Below are positions 53,435-62,454 of a DNA stretch of 64,000 nucleotides, piece by piece. Numbering within the stretch: the first letter of the stretch is position 1; each line of letters starts with the position of its first letter. The position numbers were made by a program, and so were the translations under genes. Location: the NCBI RefSeq assembly GCF_000299395.1, contig NC_018656.1, positions 1,612,001 through 1,676,000 on the forward strand, written 5' to 3'. The notes below the pieces were generated by a model. That model was not told the origin of the DNA. It did not search any database and saw only the letters and a program-made list of their open reading frames with translations. The stretch is from Candidatus Nitrosopumilus sediminis. Lineage in GTDB: Archaea > Thermoproteota > Nitrososphaeria > Nitrososphaerales > Nitrosopumilaceae.

Positions 53435-53814
53435 AAGTTCTAGTTTCAGGAAAAGTAGAAGGCATTGTTTTAAAGTCTAAAAACCCAATCAATTTCTTAG
53501 GTACAGTTGATAAGAAAATGGGAATAATTAGTGATAAAAATCATGATCTATATCAAAAATCAATCAAAGATACAGTTCTTGTTTTTCCGTATGGTGTAGG
53601 CAGTAGTGTTGGTGCATATACAATTTATTCAATAAAATCAAACAAAACATCTCCACTTGCAATGATTTGTAAAAAAGCAGATCTTACTGTAGCTACTGGA
53701 TGTGCATTAGCGAACATCCCAATGATTACAATCAGTGATGAAGAATTTTCTTCAATTAAAAATGGAATGAAGATTTCGTTTGATACTGATTCTAATCAAA
53801 TTCATTATCAATGA
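53431..53814 (+). CDS. phosphomevalonate dehydratase small subunit
   Basis: A 127-residue swivel-domain protein (the DUF126 family). The typical LVFPYGVGSSVGAYTIYSIKSNKTSPLAMICKKADLTVATGCALANIPMI segment is present. It is translationally coupled to the large subunit. The pair supplies isopentenyl diphosphate via anhydromevalonate phosphate, upstream of GGGP synthase at 9.5 kb. Its last 23 bases overlap rqcH on the other strand. Confidence 0.92.
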   Translation: MKVLVSGKVEGIVLKSKNPINFLGTVDKKMGIISDKNHDLYQKSIKDTVLVFPYGVGSSVGAYTIYSIKSNKTSPLAMICKKADLTVATGCALANIPMITISDEEFSSIKNGMKISFDTDSNQIHYQ

Positions 53815-55738
53815 GATTCCCATTTTGTGAATCTCCTATACTTGCTTTTATTATCTGACTTTTTCCAGCAGGTAAAGCACGAACAAATTCATCAATGTTA
53901 ATTTTTCTTGTAATGTCTTCAAACAGTTTTGAAAATTCTATTCTGATTTTTTTGGCACACTCTGCCATTTCTAATCCATGTGGTTCAATAATTGCATAGC
54001 AGAGAGAATTTTTCTTAATTGGTTCTGGAGGACCGCAAGTTAAAACATAATCGTCATCGATAGGCATAATTCCTACAGCCAGACGAAGTGTATCTGATTT
54101 GATAAAATTTCTTTGTCCTTCTATAGTAAAAGAGCCTTTTGGAAGAAATTCTCCACTTGGTGCTGATTTTTTTATTTGATCTGGATAAACCCAGTAAGCG
54201 CTAACACCATACATTCCTTCTCTCCATGCACGACTAAAACAAACTGTAGCATGTGCAACTTCATTCATACTTGTGTCTGGAGCATTTTGTGAATCTTTTA
54301 AAATAAAAAATGGAGATCCAAAAATATCACCATGAAATATTTTATCATTTTTATCTAAATGTTTTCTAATTACGGCTGAATTTGATGCAGCATCTCTGCC
54401 CCCAATTGTAAGAAATCCATCAGTTGTAAAGAACCATCTATATCTTTCATACCAGTTTTTCTTTCTAATTTCTGAAACAACAATTAGATCTTTTTCTGAA
54501 TCTGTTTTACTTTGAAATTTTTCTAATCTCTTTTCTGTTTTCTCTTTAATTGCTTTAATAGAAAAAATTGCAGAGGATTGTTTCTTAGCCTCATCAAATA
54601 ATACTGATGCAATTGATTGAAGGGGAGATTGAGTGTTTATCTTTATTTTTTCATCTTGCACTACAATTAAAGAAATTCCTTTTTCATTGATTAATTTTGC
54701 ATTGTTTTTTGCTAAAATTTCTTGTGCCAAATTATCTTCAATTGATATTATTCCTTTTGATACCATCTCAAAAAGAGAATTTGCAACATTTGTAATGTTT
54801 TTTGATCTTTCTTTTACCGTTTCAATAGCTTTTTCTTGTTCAGAAATTTGTGTTTGCAGTTCTTTGATTTTTTTATCAGAACCACTTGATTGTACAGATT
54901 TGCCTTTTTCTATAATATTTTCAGTGAAAACAGTATCCAATCCTTCAATGAAACTATTTACTTGTGTTATTTCCCCTTCTAATTTACCTAATCTTATAGG
55001 AAGAACTTCAGTTTTTTCATTTCTAACAATTACTGCATCATGATTTCCACTTATTATATCTGAAACAATTTTTTTTACAGTTTCAAAAATTTTCTTTATT
55101 TCTTCTGCTGTTAATAAATTTCCAATTTTTTTACCATCAATTTTTGCAATTTCAAAGACAGCTTCAACATATTTTTTTGGCAAACCTAAAGTTCTTCCAA
55201 ACCATTTTGCAGCAACAAGATCTGTAGTTTTTAATTCATCGAAATCTGATTCTTTCAAATTAAAAATATCTAAACCGCTACTAGGAGGCTGAGTATATTT
55301 CAAACCAACACTTAATTTTCTATGTCTAACATCTATTGAATGTTGTAATGCAAGAATTTTCATTTCATTGTTACATAGTAGTATATTACCATCCCCAAAA
55401 AATTCACCTACTAAAACAAACTCTTTTCCAAATCCTTCAAAAGTAAAATATGCAATTCTTTCTGCACCAATCTGCTCTATTTTTTTTAATTTCAATCTGA
55501 GTAAATCACTTCGTAATCTTTTGAGTAATCTGTTTGGTTCCATTTGATCAATTTTTACTGAAGTTAACCATACACCCGATGTAGAAATCATCATGAAAAG
55601 ATCACTTTTTTCTGTGTGATGAAGTTTGAAGAGAATACTATCTTTAGTAATTCCATAAATATTGCTAACATAGTATCCTTGTGCTTGCTCTGTAATTGTA
55701 TCAACTAAATATCGTAATTCTATTCCTGATAATGCCAT
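53792..55738 (-). CDS. rqcH: Rqc2/NEMF-family ribosome quality-control protein
   Basis: A 648-residue protein. The NFACT-N domain (MALSGIELRYLVDTI...SDLFMMISTSGVWL...ERIAYFTFEGFGKEFVLVGEF) and helix-hairpin-helix region come first. A long coiled coil (about 280-430) is followed by NFACT-R (WYERYRWFFTTDGFLTIGGRDAASN...VHATVCFSRAWREGMYGVSAYWV) and a C-terminal NFACT-C-like part. It binds stalled large ribosomal subunits; in bacteria and eukaryotes it adds Ala or Ala/Thr tails. It converges on the dehydratase small subunit. Confidence 0.9.
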   Translation of the reverse strand: MALSGIELRYLVDTITEQAQGYYVSNIYGITKDSILFKLHHTEKSDLFMMISTSGVWLTSVKIDQMEPNRLLKRLRSDLLRLKLKKIEQIGAERIAYFTFEGFGKEFVLVGEFFGDGNILLCNNEMKILALQHSIDVRHRKLSVGLKYTQPPSSGLDIFNLKESDFDELKTTDLVAAKWFGRTLGLPKKYVEAVFEIAKIDGKKIGNLLTAEEIKKIFETVKKIVSDIISGNHDAVIVRNEKTEVLPIRLGKLEGEITQVNSFIEGLDTVFTENIIEKGKSVQSSGSDKKIKELQTQISEQEKAIETVKERSKNITNVANSLFEMVSKGIISIEDNLAQEILAKNNAKLINEKGISLIVVQDEKIKINTQSPLQSIASVLFDEAKKQSSAIFSIKAIKEKTEKRLEKFQSKTDSEKDLIVVSEIRKKNWYERYRWFFTTDGFLTIGGRDAASNSAVIRKHLDKNDKIFHGDIFGSPFFILKDSQNAPDTSMNEVAHATVCFSRAWREGMYGVSAYWVYPDQIKKSAPSGEFLPKGSFTIEGQRNFIKSDTLRLAVGIMPIDDDYVLTCGPPEPIKKNSLCYAIIEPHGLEMAECAKKIRIEFSKLFEDITRKINIDEFVRALPAGKSQIIKASIGDSQNGNLIDNEFD

Positions 55739-55841
55739 AACACTCCTATTTCTTGTCTAAAATTATACTCTTGCTTTGAAATGCTCGAACTTTGACCAAA
55801 GATATTAAACATGGTTTGCTTGAGACACGCTAGAAAATTAC

Positions 55842-56321
55842 TTGGCAAAATTCAAAAAGAAAAAATCTGAACCTACAGTAGATCCAAATGAATCTAAAAA
55901 GGAATCAATTGAGGAAGTTCCTACAGATGTTCCAGAAACAGAAAGTTCTGAATCTGTTCCAAATACTCCATCAGGGGAACCACCAGTGAGTATTGCTGAG
56001 AAAAGCGAAAAAGATAGGAAATTAAACAAATTATTTTGGATGCGTGTTGCCTTAGCTATAATAGCAGGAACTGCAGCAACTTTCATTTTTGAAGATATTG
56101 AAGGTGAAGAAAGAAGATGGGCATCAATTGGATTTATGATTATAGTATTTTTTGGAACCATTATAGTTGCCAAAGGAATGAAAATGCAATTGCCATCATC
56201 TGATAGAAAAAAAATTGTCACACAAGCTATTGGAAGCTATGTTTTCCTGTACCTGTTTTCATGGATTGTAAGTTATACACTAACCCATTTAGGAACTGTG
56301 TCTAATGGAATTAATATTTAA
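55842..56321 (+). CDS. membrane protein with acidic N-terminal tail
   Basis: 159 residues from TTG 55842. The first 65 residues are low-complexity and acidic after a Lys-rich start (KFKKKKSEPTVDPNESKKE). Three TM helices follow (about 68-84, 95-112 and 128-147). No motif is recognised. It lies 28 bp ahead of cbiT in the same direction, so it may share its transcript without sharing a function. Confidence 0.55.
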   Translation: MAKFKKKKSEPTVDPNESKKESIEEVPTDVPETESSESVPNTPSGEPPVSIAEKSEKDRKLNKLFWMRVALAIIAGTAATFIFEDIEGEERRWASIGFMIIVFFGTIIVAKGMKMQLPSSDRKKIVTQAIGSYVFLYLFSWIVSYTLTHLGTVSNGINI

Positions 56322-56349
56322 TTTAGATATTAAAAAATGGTAATAGTAA

Positions 56350-56940
56350 ATGTGGAATTTTAAAACACCGGGTATTCCTGATGAAGAATTTGAAAGAGCA
56401 GAAAAAGTTCCTATTACTAAAGAAGAAGTAAGAGTTGTTCAAATTAGTAAGGCTAGATTAAAACCTGGACAAATTGTTTATGACATAGGATGCGGTAGTG
56501 GATCTATATCTGTTGAAGCTGCATTGCAAATAGAACCTTCTGGCAAAGTTTTAGCAATTGATTATGATAAAAATGCTATAGAACTAACGAAGAAGAATAT
56601 GATAAAATTTGATTTATCAAATATATCAGTAATTCATGGTAATGCTAAAGAAAAAATTTTAGATCTTGAAAAAGCTGACACTATTTTCATTGGAGGAACA
56701 GGCGGGGATACAAAAGAAATAGTTGAACTATCTGAAAATAAATTAAAATCTGGAGGACGAATTGTAATTGGCATCATACTGATTGAGACCCTCTATTCTG
56801 TGTTACAAGTATTAGAGAAATTACAGTTTGAATCTGTAGACATTACTCAAATTACCATATCTAAGAGCAGAAAAACTAGTAAAGGAACCATGATGCTTGC
56901 AAGAAATCCTGTTACCATCATATCTGCTACCAAAATTTAA
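56350..56940 (+). CDS. cbiT: cobalt-precorrin-6B C15-methyltransferase (decarboxylating) CbiT
   Basis: A 196-residue SAM methyltransferase. The start TPGIPDEEFERAEKVPITKEEVRVVQISKARL is characteristic of CbiT. Motif I is VYDIGCGSGSISVEAA, and ADTIFIGGTGGDTKEI is the conserved downstream strand. It works with CbiE (at 17 kb) on ring-contracted cobalt-precorrins. First methylase of the CbiT-CbiL-CbiF run. Confidence 0.92.
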   Translation: MWNFKTPGIPDEEFERAEKVPITKEEVRVVQISKARLKPGQIVYDIGCGSGSISVEAALQIEPSGKVLAIDYDKNAIELTKKNMIKFDLSNISVIHGNAKEKILDLEKADTIFIGGTGGDTKEIVELSENKLKSGGRIVIGIILIETLYSVLQVLEKLQFESVDITQITISKSRKTSKGTMMLARNPVTIISATKI

Positions 56941-56976
56941 TCTAGATTTTTAATTAGGAAGAAAATCATACTTTTC

Positions 56977-57699
56977 ATGCCTGGATTAATTGGAATAGGA
57001 GTAGGTCCAGGAGATGTCGATCTACTTACTGTTAAAGCTGTAAAGGCTATTCAGAATGCAGATATCATTATGTGTCCTGCTTCAAAAGAAGATCGACCTA
57101 GTATCGCACTTGCTGTTGTTTCACCAATTATTGATAAATCAAAAAATCAAGAGATTGTTAAGCTAATCTTCCCAATGACCAAAGACAAGAATGTTTTAGA
57201 ATCTACATGGAAAAAAAATGCCAAAATAATGGCAGAAACTGTATTGACTGGAAAGAATGTTGTTTATCTTACTGTGGGTGATCCATTTTTGTATAGCACT
57301 TGGATCTACATGCACAAAGATCTTAAGGAAAATTATCCTGATATGAATATTAGTGTAATTCCTGGAATCGTTTCCATGTTTACATTTGCATCAAAAGTTG
57401 GCGTAAGTATCGCTGAAGGTGCAGAGAAAGTTGCTATCATTCCATCTTGTTATGATTTGTCAAGTGTAAAAGAGATCGCAAAACATTCTGAATCAATGAT
57501 ATTTCTTAAAGATGGACGTTACTTTGACAAGGTAATTGAAGTTCTAAAAGAATCAGGCTTTCCTGACAATTCAATTTTTGCAATTGGGCAAGATCTTGGA
57601 ACAGAAAATGAAATTATTAGAAAAATGACTTTGGGTGAAGTAAATGATTCATCATTGACAACAAAATATTTCTCAATTTTGGTGGTAAAACGTGTCTGA
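56977..57699 (+). CDS. cbiL: cobalt-factor II/precorrin-2 C20-methyltransferase CbiL
   Basis: A 240-residue tetrapyrrole methylase. LIGIGVGPGDVDLLTVKAVKAIQNADIIMCPAS opens it. VVYLTVGDPFLYSTWIYMHKDL and NISVIPGIVSMFTFASKVGVSIAEG fit the CbiL/CobI subgroup. It overlaps cbiF by 8 bp, so the two are coupled. Confidence 0.9.
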   Translation: MPGLIGIGVGPGDVDLLTVKAVKAIQNADIIMCPASKEDRPSIALAVVSPIIDKSKNQEIVKLIFPMTKDKNVLESTWKKNAKIMAETVLTGKNVVYLTVGDPFLYSTWIYMHKDLKENYPDMNISVIPGIVSMFTFASKVGVSIAEGAEKVAIIPSCYDLSSVKEIAKHSESMIFLKDGRYFDKVIEVLKESGFPDNSIFAIGQDLGTENEIIRKMTLGEVNDSSLTTKYFSILVVKRV

Positions 57700-58462
57700 G
57701 GTATTCTTTGTTGGATGTGGTCCAGGTGATCCTGAATTAATCACTGTTAAAGCAAAAAAATTAATTCAAAAGGCAGATGTTGTTGTATATTCAGGCTCTT
57801 TAATTCCTGAACCGATTTTGAAGTTATGTAAAAAAGGAAAATTATATGATGCTGCTAAATTAGTTAGAGAAGAAATTTTTAATTTATTATACAAAAATGC
57901 AAAAAAAGACAAACTTGTTGTTAGATTGCATGATGGAGATCCTTCAATTTATGGTGCCATCAAAGAGCAGATTGATAATTTAGAGAAAAAAGGAATAAAA
58001 TCTACAGTTGTTCCTGGAGTTACTGCATTTTTAGCCTCAGCTGCAGCGCTTGGAATACAATTGACTCTTCCTGGAGTTACTCAAACAATTATTGTTACAA
58101 GAGGTGAATCAAGAACTAAAGTTCCAAAACGTGAAAAAATTTCAGAACTTGCAAAACACAAAGCAACATTGATTTTTTATCTTAGCATACAATTAATTTC
58201 AAAATTAGTTACTGAAGCAATTGAAGGAGGATACAAAAAATCTACACCTGTTGCAGTTGTTTATAGAGCAAGTTGGCCGGATCAAAAAGTTATCAAAGGA
58301 ACATTGGGAGATATTGCTAAAAAAATTAAGGAAGAAAAAATTACACGAACTGCAATTGTAATAATTAGTGATGTAATTGATCCTGAAACTTATGAATATT
58401 CAAAACTATATGATAAAAAATTTAGTCATGGTTATAGAAAAGCTAAGAAGACAAAAAAATAA
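57692..58462 (+). CDS. cbiF: cobalt-precorrin-4 C11-methyltransferase CbiF
   Basis: A 256-residue methylase starting at GTG 57692 (SEVFFVGCGPGDPELITVKAKKLIQKADVVVYSGSLIP). VRLHDGDPSIYGAIKEQID, VPGVTAFLASAAALGIQLTLPGVTQTIIVTRGESRTKVP and VVYRASWPDQKVIKGTLGDI are typical CbiF/CobM segments. It converges on the MurI-like gene with a 20-bp overlap. Confidence 0.93.
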   Translation: MSEVFFVGCGPGDPELITVKAKKLIQKADVVVYSGSLIPEPILKLCKKGKLYDAAKLVREEIFNLLYKNAKKDKLVVRLHDGDPSIYGAIKEQIDNLEKKGIKSTVVPGVTAFLASAAALGIQLTLPGVTQTIIVTRGESRTKVPKREKISELAKHKATLIFYLSIQLISKLVTEAIEGGYKKSTPVAVVYRASWPDQKVIKGTLGDIAKKIKEEKITRTAIVIISDVIDPETYEYSKLYDKKFSHGYRKAKKTKK

Positions 58463-59207
58463 CTTTGTTGTTGATTCCCATTTTATTTAATTTAGTTTGA
58501 AATGTTTTTACGTTTCCTGTTGCAAAAATCTTTAACATATTTCTTTTATTTTGTTTGTTTTTAATTTTTGAAAAAACTTTTTTTGCAACAATGTCTGCAG
58601 GATCTATAAAACTAATTTTTGGATATTGTTTTTTTAATAATATTTTTAAAAATGGTAAATGTGTACTTGAAAGAGTTATTGTATCTATATTATTTTGTAA
58701 TATTATTTCATCCAGATTTTTTTTAATAATATTTTGACAATATTTTTTATTTGAAATAAACTTTCCAGATTCCACTAACTCAACAAGATCTGATCCATTT
58801 ATTTTAAAAATTTTAAAATTTTTTGGAAAATTATTTTTTTTAATATATTGAGTTAAACCTTTACTGTTAATTGCACTTTTTGTTGCTAGTATTCCAATTT
58901 GTTTTGTTTTAGATATCTTTCTAGCATCTTTTAATGGAGGTTTTACATCAATTATTTTTTTTATTGACATGTCTAATATTATGCTAGGTGTGTTTGATGC
59001 TACAACTGTGATGTCAGGAGAAAATTCTTTCTGTAACATTCTGATAGAACTTTGAATTATTTTAGATAATTGAGCCTTTGATTTGTTCCCATAGGGATAA
59101 TTTTGTTGGTCTGCAAAATAGATTATCTCTGACTTTGAAGTTTTTTGGATTGCCTTAATGATTGATAATGAGCCTAGACCAGAATCAAAAACTACAATTT
59201 TAGCCAT
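58443..59207 (-). CDS. glutamate racemase-like protein without catalytic cysteines
   Basis: A 254-residue member of the Asp/Glu racemase fold. VFDSGLGSLSIIKAI, YFADQQNYPYGNKS and the two-lobed layout match MurI. Both catalytic Cys are Ser: position 71 (VVASNTPS for the usual ACNTAS; codon 58995-58997) and position 181 (LSSTHLP for GCTHYP; codon 58665-58667). Ordinary two-base racemisation is therefore improbable. The protein is very Lys/Ile/Asn-rich and its DNA is more AT-rich than its neighbours. Archaea lack murein, so a role in D-Glu supply is not expected in any case. Confidence 0.75.
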   Translation of the reverse strand: MAKIVVFDSGLGSLSIIKAIQKTSKSEIIYFADQQNYPYGNKSKAQLSKIIQSSIRMLQKEFSPDITVVASNTPSIILDMSIKKIIDVKPPLKDARKISKTKQIGILATKSAINSKGLTQYIKKNNFPKNFKIFKINGSDLVELVESGKFISNKKYCQNIIKKNLDEIILQNNIDTITLSSTHLPFLKILLKKQYPKISFIDPADIVAKKVFSKIKNKQNKRNMLKIFATGNVKTFQTKLNKMGINNKVIFLSS

Positions 59208-59310
59208 TATCTTTCTATAAATTTGAGAGTAATGTTTGTTAGCTAAATTTAATCTAAAACTGATCTAAATTTACACTGTTGATTAAGACTAAATTTCTAA
59301 ATTCTTTATC

Positions 59311-59961
59311 ATGCCAAACTTCGATAGTACTTGGGCTCGACAAGAGACCCAAAGTGTAACTGGCAAACTACGTGATGCAGTAAAACCTCAAGGTGCATTA
59401 AAACCACGAATTCAACAAGCAGTAAACAAACTACAAGTTCAAATCTCAAAAATGGACTCTATGTTAGGTAAACTGCACGAAAGAGATGCGCAACTCTTTC
59501 AGAGAGTCGTGACTGCAATGCAGCAACATGATACTAGCACAAGTAGAGTTTTGTCTAACGAATTAGCTGAAATTCGTAAAGTTACAAAGATGCTCGGCAA
59601 CGCAAGAATGTCATTAGAACAAGTCCAACTAAGACTGACAACTATTCATGATCTTGGTGACGCTATGGTAGCAATTGGACCAGCAATGTCTACAATGAAG
59701 GGATTGAAGTCATCGCTAGGAAGATTCATGCCAGAAGCTGATTCAGAATTGAACAGTATGACCCAGACACTTAATGGACTAATGATGGATTCACTTGCAG
59801 GAGACTCATTTAGTATGGAGTCTGATGTTTCAAGTGAAGAAACCGAAAAGATTCTTCAAGAAGCATCTGCAGTAGCTGAGCAACAGATAGGAGACAAATT
59901 CCCATCTGTACCATCTTCAACTGGACTTTCGTCACAATCCTCTACTTCTACCTTTGAGTAG
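59311..59961 (+). CDS. cdvB: CdvB-type ESCRT-III/Snf7 protein (paralog 2)
   Basis: A 216-residue Snf7-like protein, clearly related along its whole length to the one at 34415-35062 (shared PNxxxxWxxQ start, GxLKPRxQxxxxKLQxQIxKxDSML, RDAxLFQRxVxAxQxHD and the ending FPSVPS). Its coding DNA looks less AT-rich and may be better expressed. One of the two probably corresponds to the main CdvB1-like division polymer. Confidence 0.9.
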   Translation: MPNFDSTWARQETQSVTGKLRDAVKPQGALKPRIQQAVNKLQVQISKMDSMLGKLHERDAQLFQRVVTAMQQHDTSTSRVLSNELAEIRKVTKMLGNARMSLEQVQLRLTTIHDLGDAMVAIGPAMSTMKGLKSSLGRFMPEADSELNSMTQTLNGLMMDSLAGDSFSMESDVSSEETEKILQEASAVAEQQIGDKFPSVPSSTGLSSQSSTSTFE

Positions 59962-60008
59962 CTGAAAAGAGACGTTAGTCAGTTCTTTTTATTTTAATTT
60001 CTTTAAAA

Positions 60009-61181
60009 TTAACTTACTAGTTTTTCATTAAACGTCCATTTTTTGTTTAATACAAAGTTTCCAAATGCTGCAGTCATAACTGCCAAAATTAATGCTAATG
60101 GATAAGATATCTCAACACTATCTACTAGTAAGTAGACCATTCCTAATTGTATTAGTGCTCCTATAGAGCTAAACATTGCAAACTTTCCATATTGAGAAAT
60201 AGTCTTTTTTATTCTAAAGTCTCTATCTCCAAAAGTCCATGCCTTATTTAGAATAAAATTAGTTGTAATTGATGCAATAATTCCTATAATATTTGCATGT
60301 AAATACCACATATCAGAGATTCCACCAGTAAATAATAATGAAATCATATAATTAACAACAAATCCCGACGCTCCTACAGTATAGAATCTAGCCGCTTTAG
60401 AAATAAATTTCACTGATGAACGATTTTCTTGTTTCTCTATTGGTTTACCGTATCGATATAACTTCCAAACTGACTTGTAGTAATCTAAAATGGTTTTGAT
60501 GGTTAATTTACTAGAACCTAACTCTCTATCTTGAAAAGTATATGGAACTTCTTTAATGTTAACTCCTTTTGTCTTAACCAGAATTTCTAAAAGAATTTTG
60601 TAACCAATCGCATCTATGTTTAATTCTTTGATAATGTTTTTCTTAAATGCAAAAAATCCTGACATTGGATCTTTTGTCTCTATACCTAATCCTTTTTTTG
60701 CAATTAATGTTGCAAATTTACTCATTAATTTTCTTTTTAATGGCCAACCTTGAATTTTTCCTCCACTAATATAACGTGATGCTACTGCAATATCAAATTG
60801 ATATTTTTTTATTGATTCAATTAATTTGGGAATAATTTGCGGTGGATGAGAAAAATCACTATCCATTACTACAATTGTATCTCCTTTAGCTTTTTGAATT
60901 CCATTGAGAATGGCAGAACCTAATCCATCCTTAGCTTTTCTATGAATGATTTCAATTGTATAATTTGCCATTTTCTTAAAATTTTTTAAATAGTCTTCTA
61001 CTATTTTTCCAGTTCCATCTGGAGAATTATCATCTATAACTATAGCTTGAGTAATCAAGTTTTTTGGCAAATTATCTTTAATTGATTTTAAAATTTGTAC
61101 AATATTTTGAGACTCGTTGTATGTTGGAATTATTATTGAAATTTGAGTATTACTCTTTTGCATTTTCTCATTTGATTGCAT
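60009..61181 (-). CDS. dolichol-phosphate mannosyltransferase-like GT2 fused to GtrA domain
   Basis: A 390-residue fusion. GT2 catalytic part (about 13-245): ISIIIPTYNESQNIVQIL, VIDDNSPDGTG, DTIVVMDSDFSHPP (DxD), VASRYISGGKIQGWP and a QDRELGSSKL tail as in Dpm1. A C-terminal GtrA-like membrane domain (about 260-385; four TM helices, with FILNKAWTFGDRDFR and FVLNKKWTFN) follows. It would transfer a sugar to a polyprenyl phosphate and help flip it. It belongs with the glycan genes that follow. Confidence 0.9.
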   Translation of the reverse strand: MQSNEKMQKSNTQISIIIPTYNESQNIVQILKSIKDNLPKNLITQAIVIDDNSPDGTGKIVEDYLKNFKKMANYTIEIIHRKAKDGLGSAILNGIQKAKGDTIVVMDSDFSHPPQIIPKLIESIKKYQFDIAVASRYISGGKIQGWPLKRKLMSKFATLIAKKGLGIETKDPMSGFFAFKKNIIKELNIDAIGYKILLEILVKTKGVNIKEVPYTFQDRELGSSKLTIKTILDYYKSVWKLYRYGKPIEKQENRSSVKFISKAARFYTVGASGFVVNYMISLLFTGGISDMWYLHANIIGIIASITTNFILNKAWTFGDRDFRIKKTISQYGKFAMFSSIGALIQLGMVYLLVDSVEISYPLALILAVMTAAFGNFVLNKKWTFNEKLVS

Positions 61182-61266
61182 TTACTCGACTCAAAATTAA
61201 ATTGCTATTAAATTTTTAAGTTGTTTGTTTATGCCTATATGCTGTTTTTTGCATCTAATATTATCT

Positions 61267-62424
61267 CTATTTTTGCCACTTGATATTTTTTACAATGACC
61301 TCTTTTCTCTCCTCAATCCTATCTTTGTAAGGTAAAAGGTGCTCGATCATTATTCCTATTTCATCATCAATTTCTCTTGTTCTTTTGAATCCCAAATTCT
61401 TTAATTTTTCATGATCCGCATTATAGTAGTGTTTCTCAGATTCCAATCTTGGGTTTTCTTTACTTTTAATTTCAACATTTAATCCTTTTTGATTACCAAT
61501 ATTTTGAATTTTCTTTGCAATTTCCAATACACTATATTGCTCATCAAATTGATTTACAACTCGATATTCTCCATCATCTGGTGGATTGTCTATCAATAAT
61601 GAAATACATTGAATAGAATCTGATAAAGCTAAAAATCCTCTTGTTTGACCACCAGAACCATGAATTGTTAATGGATATCCAATAACTGCTTGTGCACAAA
61701 ATCTATTCATTGATGTTCCAAATGCTTCATCAAAATCAAATCTTGTATGGTAATTCTCATCAATTGTTTGTTCTGTTTTAGTTCCATATACTATTCCCTG
61801 CATGATGTCAGTTGATTTTAGATTCCATAATTTACATGCAAACATGATATTGTTGCTATCGTGAACTTTAGTCCAATGATACCAACTTCCTGCAATCTTT
61901 GGAAATGGCACTGTTGCTTTTTTACCTCTAAATTCAACCTCAAAAAATCCTTCTGGAATATCCAACCCCGGATCATATCCATATTCTCCCATAGTTCCAA
62001 GTTTAATCAAGTGAGCTTTAGGAACGTGTTTTTGAACTGAATGAAGTAAATTTAGTGTACCTATAACATTATTTTTTTGTGTATAGATATTATGTTCTTG
62101 ATCAATCATACTGTAAGGTGCAGACGGTTGTTCTGCTAAATGAACAATAACGTCAGGTTTTACTTTACTAACAATGTCATTTGTAAAATCAACATCCAGC
62201 AAATCTCCTTGAAAAAATGAAACTTTCTCTCCAAACGTTTCTCTCAAAAATTTCAATCTTTCTTTCATTTCTAAAATTGGTAATGCAGAATAAGATCCCA
62301 TCTCTTCTACATTTCTTCTTCTTGAGAAATTATCAATTCCACAAACTTGGTTACCGATTTTGAGTTGTTTTAGAGCTAATGCCCAACCAATATACCCATC
62401 CATTCCTGGAATTAAAATTTTCAT
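61267..62424 (-). CDS. UDP-sulfoquinovose synthase-like SDR epimerase (SQD1/Agl3)
   Basis: A 385-residue extended SDR. ILIPGMDGYIGWALALKQL (cofactor loop), CGIDNFSRRRNVEEMGSYSALPI, HLAEQPSAPYSMID, KLGTMGEYGYD and SWYHWTK (YxxxK) match SQD1 and Sulfolobus Agl3. DIMQGIVYGTKT and HGSGGQTRGFLAL also fit. SQD1 uses sulfite and UDP-glucose. Sulfite would come from CysH (48.4 kb). Confidence 0.88.
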   Translation of the reverse strand: MKILIPGMDGYIGWALALKQLKIGNQVCGIDNFSRRRNVEEMGSYSALPILEMKERLKFLRETFGEKVSFFQGDLLDVDFTNDIVSKVKPDVIVHLAEQPSAPYSMIDQEHNIYTQKNNVIGTLNLLHSVQKHVPKAHLIKLGTMGEYGYDPGLDIPEGFFEVEFRGKKATVPFPKIAGSWYHWTKVHDSNNIMFACKLWNLKSTDIMQGIVYGTKTEQTIDENYHTRFDFDEAFGTSMNRFCAQAVIGYPLTIHGSGGQTRGFLALSDSIQCISLLIDNPPDDGEYRVVNQFDEQYSVLEIAKKIQNIGNQKGLNVEIKSKENPRLESEKHYYNADHEKLKNLGFKRTREIDDEIGIMIEHLLPYKDRIEERKEVIVKNIKWQK

Positions 62425-62454
62425 TTGTATATTGCCTCCAACATTCTTTCTATT

